The notes under the pieces: model-generated
The model's database searches: none
Seen by the model: the letters and a program-made list of their open reading frames with translations, nothing else
What the model was told of the DNA's origin: nothing
NCBI GenBank assembly: GCA_000711775.1
Contig: ARYC01017338.1
Coordinates: 1-64,000 of the forward strand
DNA length: 64,000 nucleotides
Direction: 5' to 3'
Source of the DNA: Oxytricha trifallax
Taxonomy: Eukaryota > Ciliophora > Spirotrichea > Sporadotrichida > Oxytrichidae
In this document: positions 1-11,052 of the stretch, piece after piece
Layout of the letters: the number at the start of each line of letters is the position of its first letter
Numbering within the stretch: the first letter of the stretch is position 1
Position numbers and translations under genes: made by a program

Positions 1-1628
1 AAGGTAGATTTTATCATTATTATAATAAAATATATCAGCAAACTAAAATGAGCGCTAACCTTTTGAGAAGAGCGGCATTACTTGGGTAAAGTCAATAAAA
101 ATTATCATTCCAGCAACCAAGAAAAGTAGAGACCAGAGACGCTTATACTCAGTGGGAGCCTACTTATGACAACTTTGACCAGTCTAGCTTTGAGATTTAA
201 ATATAAGTTAAGTAGGAGGTTATAAAAGAAGCTGTCCAAATTGAGGAGGAAGTTAAACAACCCGCCATAGAACATTAATAAATAACAGCCAAAGTTGACT
301 ATTAATGCAAACAATGCAATAAAGTTTTCCCTTACAAGTCAACTTATAAGAGACACTTGAGAAATATACACAACGATATGCCAAGGTTATATCTAAAGCA
401 CTAAAAGAAAGATGGGAAGTACGTCTGTGAGTTCTGTGAGAAGCCATATTCTCATACTAGAGACCTTAAAGTGCACTTAAAGAAAAAGCATAATCAAAGT
501 TTTGTCTTTATTCATGAACCTACAGGGAATAGATTCCTCTAAAAAAGAAGATCAAGAAACCCAGTGGAGTCTCTTAGAGTTGAAGTCTAGAAGTAAGTCA
601 AAATGAAGAAAGCAGTCAAGAACTTTCCAGTCTCTGAGATCAATAAAATCATGGTTAAAATAGAGGCAATGAAGATTCCTATATTAAAAATTATTGACTT
701 AGATTATTGCCTAGAGAGCTACCTCACTCTTGAAGATAAAATAGAGAAGAGAGTCATTACTGGCGACTAATATGCTTACAAGATATATCCATTCAATTAC
801 TTCCTTGCTGATGACAAGTTCCAAATGGAATTTGCTAATGAGTATTATGCTCTTTAAAAGGCAAAGTTAAATGAGTGCAGGCATCTCATCTAGCTTGATG
901 CTATTTTACTTGGTAAAGATCATGTAGCCTTCAGGCTTCCTTTACTCGAAATGACTTACAGAGAATTCTTATCTGACAATAGATGTCAGAGATAAATTGG
1001 CTAGATAGTATAGCAGATAGTTTAGGGGGTTGAAGAGCTTCACAAGCTAGGTTATGTAGATAGAGACTTAAAGCCAGAGAACATCAAGATGAACTTTCAG
1101 CCTCTTAGAGTTTATATTATTGACTTCAACAGAGCTCAAAGAGTGCAGGCCTCTGCATAAGGAAATGTATACGGCACTCCTGGATATTTCCCAGAGAGAG
1201 AGGATTGGAGAGATGGAGACACTTAATGGGATATCTGGGCTCTAGCAGTAATTACTTTAGCTGCAGAGGTGAGAGAGATTCTAAGCAGAGAATCAAATAA
1301 CATCTCGATAAAAATAAAATAAATTGAGGTCTCAGAGAACTTGCATACTCAACTATTATCAAGCCAAGCTAAGCGAATTAACAAACAATAGAAACAATCA
1401 AACATCAACTTAGAAAGATAAAATTCAGAGAACTGCCACATGACTCTAAGCTTATGTTTGTGTGAAAATATTTTAAAAACTCGCTTGTTATACTCACATA
1501 AAATACTAATATTTAAACATTAAACCCCTACATAAACCCTATTAAAACCCTAATAAAGTATGCACTAATAGTCTACTTTTTATCAATCGAAAACTCAATC
1601 AAACTACTGAAAGGGTTTTGGGGTTTTG
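1..1628 (-). mobile_element. TBE transposon copy 1, partial (57-kDa gene end)
   Basis: Right-hand end of a telomere-bearing element whose remainder lies off the left edge. It ends in a terminal repeat of G4T4 type (GGGTTTTGGGGTTTTG) followed by AAT, the 3-bp ANT target typical of TBEs. It is in reverse orientation compared with the TBE at 43-47 kb, so its zinc-finger/kinase gene reads rightward. It has inserted in the 3' part of the left copy of gene X, just after the codons for NIPRD. TBEs are Tc1/mariner-like DNA transposons removed wholesale from the developing macronucleus in Oxytricha. Confidence 0.93.
48..1610 (+). CDS. TBE 57-kDa protein: C2H2 zinc fingers plus kinase-like domain (copy 1)
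   Basis: With TAA/TAG as Gln the frame is open for 520 codons from ATG at 48. Two C2H2 fingers (CKQC...H, CEFC...H) lie at about residues 87-140. The kinase-like part follows: AYKIYPF with the likely ATP Lys, RDLKPEN catalytic loop, DFN instead of DFG, and a GTPGYFPE activation-segment end. The catalytic-loop His is Asp here (YVDRDLKPEN). The C-terminus differs from the intact TBE3 copy, and the frame runs into the terminal repeat before meeting a TGA, so the normal stop has probably been lost. It is known from TBEs that this ORF accompanies the transposase; its role in transposition is unknown. Confidence 0.9.
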
Positions 1629-1663
1629 AATCTCTTGGTATGTTTTACTAAACTAATTTTCTT

Positions 1664-3065
1664 ATGTCGTTGATGGATAGAGACCTCACAAAGAAAAACG
1701 GTGAACGAGCATGATGCTGAAGCTATTTTGTCCTGTATTTGGGTCTTTCAACTTCTAGGCCCTTAGAGTAAGATTGAGTGGATGCCCAAAATTCAAAGCA
1801 TGAAACTATCTGATTTATCTATCTGACTGCTTTTAGCCTCAGTATTAATTTCCGTACAGCATTAAATAATAACAATAATCAAAATCCCAAAACCTCAAAA
1901 CCCTTTCATGAGTTTTATAAGTGTTTTGATAGTTGAGGGTAATGTTAGGGATTAAGGTTTCTTTTTTATTAATTACATTTTCTATGTTAGATTGAATATT
2001 ATTTACTATTTAAATCGTGGAGATTTTCATTGTTTAATATTTAATCATCACTATATCTATGTTTATGTTATTTAAAAATAAATCCACTAAAAAGTTTTTT
2101 ATTGAAATTGCATTTTTTGTTTGCTTTACTTATTTAGTTTAACTCTCTTAATTTTATGAAAGCAATTTCTTATAGTTTCTTAAGACTCCATTTTTTAAAT
2201 GCTTTGGTACCAATATAGTTTAAGTAATTTAGTACAAGGTACGAATAATGTTTTGAAGAAAATTGGAACTTTTATATTAAAAACTCATTAGTTTAAAAAC
2301 TAATTAAGTTGTCGTACTATTAAATTGTTACCAAATAATATTAAACGAATTTAGTACCAGTACTAATTAAATTTAACTAAATTTAGTACTAATCTAATAG
2401 AATTTATTGGTCAAAATGGAAATCCATATCTGAAACTTGTTTCAGTTTTCAATAACTTTTGCCATTTTTCATTGAGGGTTTAATTCCTATAAGATGCCCA
2501 TATTCAACAAGTATCTAAAAAAATTTAAGATTGATTTCCATTTATAATATTTTTTTATATAAAAATATAAAATTATTGTTGCGATCAATCACCTTAAAAC
2601 CACTAACTTTATGCATATTTTATATAATAATATACGTATGATATGAAACTATTTTGTATTGTGTGAAAATATGTTTTTAAAGGACGCAGGTTAAAAGAAA
2701 TTAAAACATTGAATTGACTTTGAAAATATTTTTATATCCAAAACTTCAAAAATAATTGTTCATAGATTCCATTTTTTTTGAAATGATGCAATCGTAAATT
2801 TGCATAAAAATAATCAATTAAAATGATAACTTATAAAATATGTAGAATAAAATAAAATGTCACTCATACTTATCCTTTTCAAATAAAAATGCTATAACAT
2901 GAATATAAATTTAAGAATATTAATAAAGATTATTAAAAAAATTGATCATTTAAAACTTTAATTTTTTTTTTAAATAGAGTGAGACATATTTTAAACGCTA
3001 ATCCCCAACATTGCCCTAATCAATCAAAACACTAATAAACTCATTAAGGGGTTTTGTGGCCTTGA
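1664..3065. other. IES with 12-bp pointer in gene X left copy
   Basis: ATGTCGTTGATG occurs at 1664-1675 and again at 3066-3077. Removing one repeat and everything between restores continuous gene X coding on the minus strand (…EIIINDI then RKLVQQ). The right-hand paralogue is continuous over the same point, so this is an insertion in one copy. Inside it are about 200 bp of unassigned sequence and a degenerate mini-TBE that abuts the right pointer. Seen directly in the sequence; excision in vivo is inferred. Confidence 0.85.
1880..3064. mobile_element. Internally deleted, decayed TBE (mini-TBE)
   Basis: The left end CAAAATCCCAAAACC and the right end GGGGTTTTGTGGCCTTG are decayed versions of the TBE terminal repeat. 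Just inside both ends the sequence aligns with the subterminal inverted repeat of TBE3 (left: gagttttataagtgttttg; right: caaaacactaataaactc). AAT flanks both sides as a 3-bp target duplication. At 1185 bp it is far short of the 4.1-kb parent, and no transposase, kinase or 22-kDa ORF could be read inside. It looks like an old non-autonomous derivative. Confidence 0.85.
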
Positions 3066-3825
3066 ATGTCGTTGATGATAATTTCAAACATTTTTTCATT
3101 TGTATTCTCAAATATGTTTTTAGCAGTCCAAAGACTTTATTTGGTTTCACAGCCACAGTAAGCATATTCCCTCAAACACATAGCATAGGTATTTTTGCCA
3201 ACTTGAATTTAAAATTCATTAAAACCTGTAATAATTTTTTGTAATATTTTAAGATAATCTCTCTTGAAATCATTCGGTTATAAACCTTTTCTTAAAGTAT
3301 TTAAAGGGAGCCTCAAAGTTTGTGCTCTCCAAATTGACTGCTTAGAATTACCATATTTATATTTATTGACAATTTCTATTGCCCTGTTAACACTAAAATC
3401 TAACTTGAAATAGACCCTATCATATTCACACCATAGCTCAGTTTATTATATAATATTATGTTCCTTCATAAGTAGTTCACTTTATTTCAAATATTTTTTC
3501 GCTGTTGGTAAGTTATTTAACCAAATGTTGATATCAGCAAGTAATATAGCCAGAATTGACTCGAAATTAACAAAATAAAATTAATTCTTTATTTTAAATT
3601 AAAACTGATGAGCTAACTGTAATTATATACATGTTTTTATATCAGAGGTATATTAATACCGAATTAAATATATTAAGTAATGAGATAAAATAGTACAGGC
3701 AATATATATTCCAGTTAATTATAACTCACCCTGGACTGGACAAAAATCATCAAATTTTAATAGTTTATAAATTATAGAAATTTTATTTTTAAAATTTTAT
3801 GAGTATAATTAGTAATCTAAACTTA

Positions 3826-4016
3826 AATTTTAACATAGCACTGTTCAATCCTAAAAAACCTATCAATCTTAATACGGACGGTAGATAAATCTGAGTGAGT
3901 TTACGTAGCAATCCTTGACATAATAGTAGCGAAGTAAAAAAGTCTACAAATAAAAATCTAGCTACCACTCCATTTTCCTCACTTTACCAAGAATTTCACT
4001 AATTGACAGACCCTAC
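3826..4016. repeat. Old fragment of the 0.66-kb SINE-like element (left paralogue)
   Basis: Aligns with the first 180-190 bp of the full elements at 14922 and 57664, sharing the ATAGCACTGTTCAATCCTAA region and the CTGAGTGAG / ACGTAGCAA block. It sits at the same place in both gene X paralogues, so it was inserted before the duplication. It falls in a part of gene X that is not coding, probably within an IES or intron. Confidence 0.65.
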
Positions 4017-4675
4017 AGATATTGATTTTATTTTAATTTAATTTCCTAATTTTTTAAAAATGCCTACAATATTAAAACCTAAATTCTATTTAAATCATCA
4101 TGACTATTTAGTTTTTTCTTTAGCGCTATAGACTTATCTTGCATTTTTTTACTGTGATCTTATTTAATCATGAAATTTATCTTTAATTTCATGAACTTTA
4201 GCTATATTATTGTATAGTCCAATAAATCCTTTGTTCTCATAAGGTACCGAATAAGATTTTCGCATTTATCATATTAAGAAAGATTATACAAAATTTCGCA
4301 CAACATAATGTAGAAAAATTCCTTAAAAACATCTTGTTTTTATTCTATCCATAAAAATGTTTTGTTTATATCTATTTGAACAATTTCTTGAAAGACTCCT
4401 TATTTAATGTTTTAATAGATTTGTATAAAGTACTTAAAAAAACCTGAAAACTATTTTAGATCTTTATATTTTCCTTTTTTAATATTTCGAAAGACTTTGA
4501 AAAAATGTTTCATTTCTTAATTTATCAACTTTTTTGTTATTCTATAAAATATATTCTATTTACAAGTAGATTTATGTTTATCATGTCTTATAAATCTCAA
4601 GCAATAGCATAACTCAAATAGGTTTCTGTTTTAAGAACGATTATTAGGGGTTTCTAGTTAAACAATTTAGTCCAT

Positions 4676-5260
4676 GATTATTTTTTTATACGATTATTAA
4701 ATTATAATCATAGAACATTATTCTAATTAGATTTTAATTAGAATAATGTTCTCGTTTTAATAGATTTGCTGTTAAAATTTTACAATTTAAATTATAAAAA
4801 AAATAAATAGCTTGTTATTTTCTATTTTATGTTCAATGAAAGATATTAAACAATATATTAAATTAAAAAATAAATATCGAAAAACAATTACTTATTGATA
4901 ACTCTTGCTTATAAATCTAATGATATAATTCAATACAAAATTTTCATTTTTCTAATGATATAAAAAATTGAAATATTTTTTTGTATTTACAATACTGTAT
5001 TTTTATCATAAAATATAAATAAATAAAAATATCTTTTTATAAAAAATGTAATTTATAAGCCAATAAAATTGGATAGTATTTTATTATATTATTAATTAAT
5101 ATATTTATTTTTTCAATATTTAATAAATTTTAAAAATTCCTTTTTTTTGCAACATTAATTTTGAATATTAATTCTTTCCCTTTTTCTACCTAAATGGATC
5201 AATAAATTATTAATTGTGCAATTCATTTATTTAATAATTAATAATTGTATAAAAGATATA
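4676..5260. other. Divergent intergenic region (left copy) with conserved hairpin
   Basis: AT-rich spacer between the start of gene X (minus) and the eIF2B-alpha start (plus), presumably holding both promoters. At 4713-4751 there is a perfect hairpin: 17-bp arms GAACATTATTCTAATTA around a 5-nt loop. The same hairpin is present in the right copy. Nothing else recognised. Confidence 0.6.
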
Positions 5261-5460
5261 ATGGACAACCCCCTTCAAGCCCCAACATAAAGCTATAATG
5301 ATATTTTCATATCTGAAGCCAAGCGCACTTCACACATCGTCGCAGTAATTAAGAGTTTGGCATATATGGTTGAACACTGGTCTGGAAAAACCTGCTCAGG
5401 GCTCATGTAGGAAACTGAAAAAGCATGCGAAAATCTTTTGGAATCTGCTAAAGATAATGA
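5261..5460 (+). pseudogene. eIF2B-alpha 5' fragment, cut by TBE2
   Basis: Begins MDNPLQAPTQSYND and follows the complete eIF2B-alpha gene at 16214 almost residue for residue for 67 codons ([17 protein letters not shown], then [13 protein letters not shown]), to the codons for SAKDN. It is then interrupted by the left end of TBE2. Nothing resembling the rest of eIF2B-alpha appears beyond the right end of TBE2, so this copy is a truncated germline duplicate rather than a simple insertion allele. Confidence 0.88.
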
Positions 5461-5639
5461 TAACCCCAAAACCCCTTCAGTAGTTTGATTGAGTATTTGA
5501 TTAATAAAAGTAGAATATTATTGCATGCTTTAATATAATTTTAATAGGGTTGATGAAGGGGATAAGAGTTTAAATGTAATGTAAATTAGTGTGTATTTTA
5601 GGTGATTTAATTTTAATATTCAATCAAACAGTACCTTAG

Positions 5640-6990
5640 CACCATGAGGCAACTTTCTAAGTTTAATTACTCCAAACCAACTAATATCTAGTTGATTTTA
5701 TGTTCTACTCTGTTGTTAGGCCTCAGGATAATTTGCTCAGCCATATCTATCTTTTTATTTTTTATCTTAATTTGCTCTAGAGTCTGCTAAATTCTCTGCA
5801 TTGAATATTTTTTCTCTTATACAACTGTAGTAGTCACTTCTGTGCTTATTGCACTCTATTATAATTGCTGCTAGAGCCCAAATATCCCAACTAATATCTC
5901 CATCCCTCCAGTCTTTTCTCTCTCTAGAAAATAGCCAGGAGTGCCATGAAAGTTGGCCGTCCTTAAAGCTCAACTATCTACAATCTATTGAATTCAATTA
6001 TTACCACTCTGAGTGGTGAAAAGTCAAGTATAATTTTTTCAGGCTTTAAATCTCTGTGCACTTATCCTAAAGTATGCAGCTCTTTAATATCTTTGCAGAC
6101 ATTTGTTAGAATAAGAGGTAACTACTTTGGACACATTTAGTCTTGGATATAGTCTCTTAAAGTCATTTAGTATAAAGGTAGGCGAAAAGCTACATGATTT
6201 TAAGCAAGGAGAATTTTTTTCAAGTATAATTATAAATCTGCTCTGTCTATCCCTTGCTTTAGTAAGAGCTTATATACTCATTGATAAACTCCATTTGATA
6301 ATTGTCATCACATTTATAGTAATTGAATGGATAAATCTTGTAAGCAAACTGCATATCTGTTATTAAAAAAATTTCTCAAATATATCCTAAAGAATAAGAT
6401 AACTTTCTTTGCACTCAGTTAGGCCATATAAAAATAATTGAAGCTTGAGTGCATGCATCTTGAGAGTAGTTTTCACTATCTCAGAGGCAGGAAGGTTCCT
6501 CACTGCTTTGATCATTATCAGTTTTTTCTCTTTCTTTACTCTTTGCTTCAGAGATTCTAAAGGGTCTCTTGGCTTTCTTTTTTAAAAAAATACTTCGCCA
6601 GTCTCAGGATCTATTACCTCAAACTTCTTATTACGATGTTTTTCGAGGGGAACTTTTAGATCCCTTGAATGATTGTATTACTTATTACAGTAAAAGCAGA
6701 AATATTTTCAATCTATCTTATCATCCTTAAGATAGAGCTTGGGTTTGCTAGAATGTAGCTCTAAAGTATGACGTTTGGGAGAAGATTTATAAGTAAAGCA
6801 CTTCTAACACTTTCATGAAAATTATCGATCTTTATTTCTTCTTTTTCTTCCACCTCTTCAACCATTTTTATTGGGACCACACATTATATTTCTTATCTCT
6901 GCATATATATTTTACAATTGAATTGATATTCATAGTCTGAGACCTAAGGTAAGAGAACTTCAGTTTCATATTAGGCAGAGGAATCACAAG
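5640..6990 (-). pseudogene. TBE 57-kDa kinase-like gene, decayed (copy 2)
   Basis: On the minus strand the catalytic-loop region reads VHRDLKPEK and then EFN where the other copies have DFN, followed by FQRERKDWRDGD and SWDIWALAAIIIEC. Cys/His finger remnants lie toward 6650-6800. Frame changes and missing segments compared with TBE3 show it is no longer a whole gene, and the start region near 6950 is blurred. Confidence 0.75.
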
Positions 6991-7584
6991 TCTCAATTTT
7001 ATTTTGATTCATGGAAGAAAGTTCTTACTGTTTAATACCAAGCAATGCCGCTTTTCTAAGTAAGTGGCTGCTCATTTTATAAATACAATTAATAATTATA
7101 TAAGCTGTATAAATTCTACCTTTATACACAAGTAAGAGCAAATACTCAAAGATTAAGAGAGGTTTTATAAGAACAGAGTGAGTGACATTCGTTTATATAT
7201 TCTTATATTTGAGATATTTTATATACTAATTCATCCATTTTATACATTAAAATGCACCTAAATGTGTTTTTTGAAGTTAGATGGTCCTCCTAATTTTGAT
7301 CTCGTCAAATTAGTAGGGGAAATTTTAAAATTTAATTTGTCAATGTAGTATCACATAATACAGTTTTGAACTTTAACTTAATCTTCTAATAAAGTTTAAA
7401 ATAAATAGGGAGGACCATCTAATTAAATTAATTTTTATTAGGAGCAATTTAATGGAGAAAGTTTGATAAAAATGGAAGTCAAACTCTGAAACTTAGAGAA
7501 AACATCCATCTCTATAAACTTGATTCAGGTTGACCTCCAGTTGGATCTCCCTAATTACTAGAAAAACTTTAGTAAGTTTAGTAA

Positions 7585-9152
7585 GGATATCTGTTCCGAC
7601 AGAGACCCCCTACCCCCACCCAAAACGCCTCCCTCACCCCATAAAATACCCCATTTTATATCAAATTTTTATCCTAAAGATCTGAATCGATTTCCTTCTT
7701 GACATCTCGATTACATGACCCTTTAATATATAAAATATTATCGAATTTTCAAACTTTTTCTTCTTTTTGCTAATGATTAATATGAATTTGCCCTTAAGTT
7801 TTCGCATGATTCTCTTGGTAATTCAATTATTATGCTTACTTTGAAAGAAAAATGAATTTAAATCTATTTTTTCTAAGTATCAATTATAATTGTTAAAAAT
7901 TTTACTATTGTGCAAAAATTAAATATAAAAATATAATTATCATTGAATCATCTTCATTTAATTAATTCCTAAAAATAGTATCATAATTTTTCATCTTGTT
8001 TTTAACTATATTTCGTCTAATCAAAAATATTTGCTATTTCTTTTATAAATTTGATAATAAAATCTAAAATGTTTTTACTACCAGATAATTGTACTTTATA
8101 TAAATATTTTTTAATAATCCTTAGAATATTTTTAAATTTTTAAATATTTAATTTAGATTTTAATCGTAGTTCAAAAACTAAAAAGCTATTGCGAAAGGTT
8201 TTTAAAAATGTTTTATGTTAAATACAATCATCTGGTAGTAAAAAATTTTAGATTTTATTTTCAAATTTATCAAAGAAATAAAATTTTTTTTTATTTATGA
8301 TTTATAATAGGATATTGATAAATTTAAAAATAAATTAATACATTAAATAAAATTAGTATAGATCAGACGCTGGTTGAGGCAGAGATCACACTAAAATGTA
8401 TGTAACAAAAAGAATTTCTTTAAATTTTTTTATAGTGGTCCTACCAGTAAAGACAACATGTGCCACAAAACAGGTGCTTCGCAGGGACACAAGGAGGAAA
8501 ACAAGAAACAGATAAAATGTTTGAAAATGAAGACGATGACGATGGTGATGAAGATAAGATGTTTTATTTAGAAATTTTCATTTTTTACTTTTATAATAAG
8601 TATGCTGATTAAGTTTATACAATTTATTAATTCACTAAATTTTCCAAATTATAAATAATGATTAGACAAAATATAGTTAAAAACAAGATGAAAAATTATG
8701 ATACTATTTTTAGGAATTAAAATTAAATAAATGAAGATGATTCAATTGATATAAATTATATTCTATAAATTTATGCATATTTGTCAATATAAAATTTTTA
8801 ACAATAATAATTGATACTTAGAGAAAATAGATTTAAATTCATTTTTCTTTCAAAGTAAGCATAATAATTAAATTACCAAGAGAATCATGCGAAAACTTAA
8901 GGGCAAATTCATATTAATCATTAGTAAAAAGAAGAAAAAATTTGGAAAATTCTATGATATTTTATATATTAAAGGGTCATGTAATCGAGATGTCAAGAAG
9001 GAAATCGATTCAGATCTTCAGGATAAAAATTTGATATAAAATGGGGTATTTTATGGGGTGAGGGAGGCGTTTTGGGTGGGGGTAGGGGGTCTCAGTAGAC
9101 CAAGAGGTGGGATAGGGGGTGGAGAAGGTAGTCTCGGTCGGAACAGATATCC
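7585..9152. mobile_element. Family A foldback element, 1.57 kb, inside TBE2
   Basis: Long imperfect palindrome. The outer ends GGATATCTGTTCCGAC and GTCGGAACAGATATCC are exact reverse complements, and the arms stay paired for about 450 bp (7585-8032 with 8658-9152). The outer 80 bp of each arm are C- or G-rich (runs of 4-6), the inner arms AT-rich. The central 0.6 kb holds a smaller foldback and a slightly GC-richer stretch with GATGAC repeats. No transposase was recognised, so it is probably non-autonomous. Its arms share the TCGAYTYCCTTC-TGACATCTC block with the element at 9995. Confidence 0.88.
8033..8285. repeat. Small foldback nested in the centre of the family A element
   Basis: About 65-70 bp at 8033-8100 are the inverse of 8216-8285 (shared core TTTTTACTACCAGATAATTG against the reverse complement of CATCTGGTAGTAAAAA). 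It lies on only one side of the host palindrome's centre, so it is best read as a later insertion. Confidence 0.7.
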
Positions 9153-9196
9153 ATAATTTTAAATTTCATTAACATTTAATTGAAAATGGAAGTTAG

Positions 9197-9994
9197 ATGG
9201 AATCCATGAATGACGCAATGAAGAGCCTATAATATCAAGATTTAATAGGAAAATTCAGAAGTAAAGAGGAAATATTTTCAGATTCTTGGCAAAGTAAAGT
9301 AATTTTTCATGATTAGCCAATACGATTGTTATAGTTGGACTCTTTTATCCAACTTAGGAGGAGACTAAAATCTCAATCTTAAAAGCCTTACTGAGTGAAG
9401 AGGAAAAAGCTTTTAAATCTAATGAAATCAGAATGATCGAGATACTTAACTATCCTGAAATATCAGTGATAAATCTCTATGATGATGCTTTGATTGATCC
9501 AGATGTTGCTCTCTACCTTCCATCAATGCTACAGATCTCCAATAAGTTGCCAGAGAGAAACTTCTTCTTTGGTGTTTTTGAAGCTCTGAAACCTGAATAC
9601 TAAAATGAAGTAGTTTAAGAAGCTCACAAGAAAAGCTACAGCATCTCTCCTGAAGAAAAAGAGAACAAGATATTAAAATAAGTGACACCTGGCTGTATGA
9701 ACTTCAAGAGCATCCTTTCATCTCAAGTAGGCTTAGTCTTTTAATTCTTTAGAAAATCTGGTACTGCTATATACTTGATGAAAGAGTGCAGCAAATTAAA
9801 CAGAGAGAGAAAGTCAGAAGAAAACCATGAATGAAGTAAAAGACTCTACAAAGATTTATAAAAGGCAGACGAAATGAATATAGATGTAGGAGCTGGCACT
9901 AAAAGAAGAAACATAGGCCCAAGCAAGATTTAAGAGGAAAAAAAGAAAGAGAAGCCAAATCTTTTTACGGGAAAATTTAATATTTAAACATATT
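9197..9994 (+). pseudogene. TBE 22-kDa gene (copy 2), 3' end displaced
   Basis: Starts MESMNDAMKSLQYQDL and parallels the TBE3 copy (PERNFFFGV, SISPEEKE, GAGTKRRN). Two short intron-like gaps occur at the same places as in TBE3, one starting GTAAAG near 9294 and one GTAGGC near 9726. The family A element at 9995 has inserted just before the expected stop codon. The function of this ORF is unknown. Confidence 0.75.
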
Positions 9995-11047
9995 TGTTCA
10001 CCCCGAGGTACCACCCCTCCCCCAGTCCATAAACCGAGGTACCCCCCACCTCAAAAATGAAGTCCCCCTAATACAACCCACTTTATATGAAAAATCATAT
10101 TCCCAAGGTATGAATCGACTCCCTTCATGACATCTCACTCTCATAACAATATTTTTTATATAAAATGACATAATTTTTCAAAATTATCTATTATCTTTTT
10201 AATTGCTGTTTTGATGTTATTTTGAATTTTTGCCAACTGTCACTACGTCCGTCGGCTATTTAAGACTTATACTGCCATAGGAAAATATATTTCAGTTAAG
10301 TTTACATTTTCTATATTTGTTGCATATTTTATTGATACAATAAAGCTATGCACATAAAAATTCCAAGAATCTTCGTCAGCCTAAATCATCTTATTTCGAT
10401 TTAAATATAAAAATTAACATGAGTAAATTTTTTAAAAAAATCATTTACTGTCTTAAATAAAATTCATAATATAGTGAAATATAAATAATAAATAATAATT
10501 TTTGTTAATTTATTTTTATTTTCAATTTTTTAATCTTAGCATAATCATTATAATTTTTTATTATAAAACAATATTTATTTAAGACGGTAAATGATTTTTT
10601 TAAAAAATTTACTCATGTTAATTTTTATATTTAAATCGAAATAAGATGATTTAGGCTGAAGAAGATTTTTGGAATTTTTATGTGCATAGCTTTATTGTAT
10701 CAATAAAATATGCAATAAATATAGAAAATGTAAACTTAATTGAAATATATTTTCTTATGGCACTATATGTCTTAAATAGTCGACGGACGTAGAAACAGTT
10801 GGTAAAAATTCAAAATAACATCAAAACAGCAATTAAAAAGATAACAGATAATTTTGAAAAATTATGTCATTTAATATAAAAATATTGTTATGAGAGTGAG
10901 ATGTCATGAAGGGAGTCGATTCATACCTTGGGAATATGATTTTTCATATAAAGTGGGTTATATAAGGGGACTTCATTTTTGAGGTGGGGGGGGGGTACCT
11001 CGGTTTAGGGACTGGGGGATAGGTGGGAGGGTATCTCGGGGTGAACA
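9995..11047. mobile_element. Family A foldback element, 1.05 kb, inside TBE2
   Basis: Palindrome with arms of roughly 480 bp. The ends read TGTTCACCCCGAG and CTCGGGGTGAACA, and CATAT flanks both sides as a likely 5-bp target duplication. Comparison with TBE3 shows the uninterrupted host sequence at this point. Terminal C-rich and G-rich blocks and the internal TCATGACATCTC segment relate it to the element at 7585. No protein-coding region was recognised. Confidence 0.9.
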
Positions 11048-11052
11048 CATAT

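Larger units (their letters stand above)
1629..4675 (-). pseudogene. Gene X, left paralogue, truncated by TBE1
   Basis: Minus-strand ORF starting at 4675, about 85-90% alike by eye to the gene at 13059-14911. It encodes a helical protein of no family I recognise, beginning MDQIVQ, then TPNNRSQNRN, then many Lys/Phe/Leu-rich stretches. The reading frame is open through 4675-4030, crosses a non-coding stretch that includes an old SINE-like fragment, and resumes from about 3560 leftward. An IES (1664-3065) lies inside it; the coding continues on the far side with NDIRKLVQQNIPRD, matching SDIIKLVKQQLSSD of the paralogue. TBE1 then cuts off the last roughly 80 codons. It may be a relic paralogue, or its remaining pieces may lie outside the window. 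Confidence 0.72.

Noticed and set aside
8516-9000. Open frame starting MFENEDDDDGDED in the family A foldback
   Set aside because: It runs through palindrome arms of AT-rich sequence; with a single stop codon such frames arise by chance.
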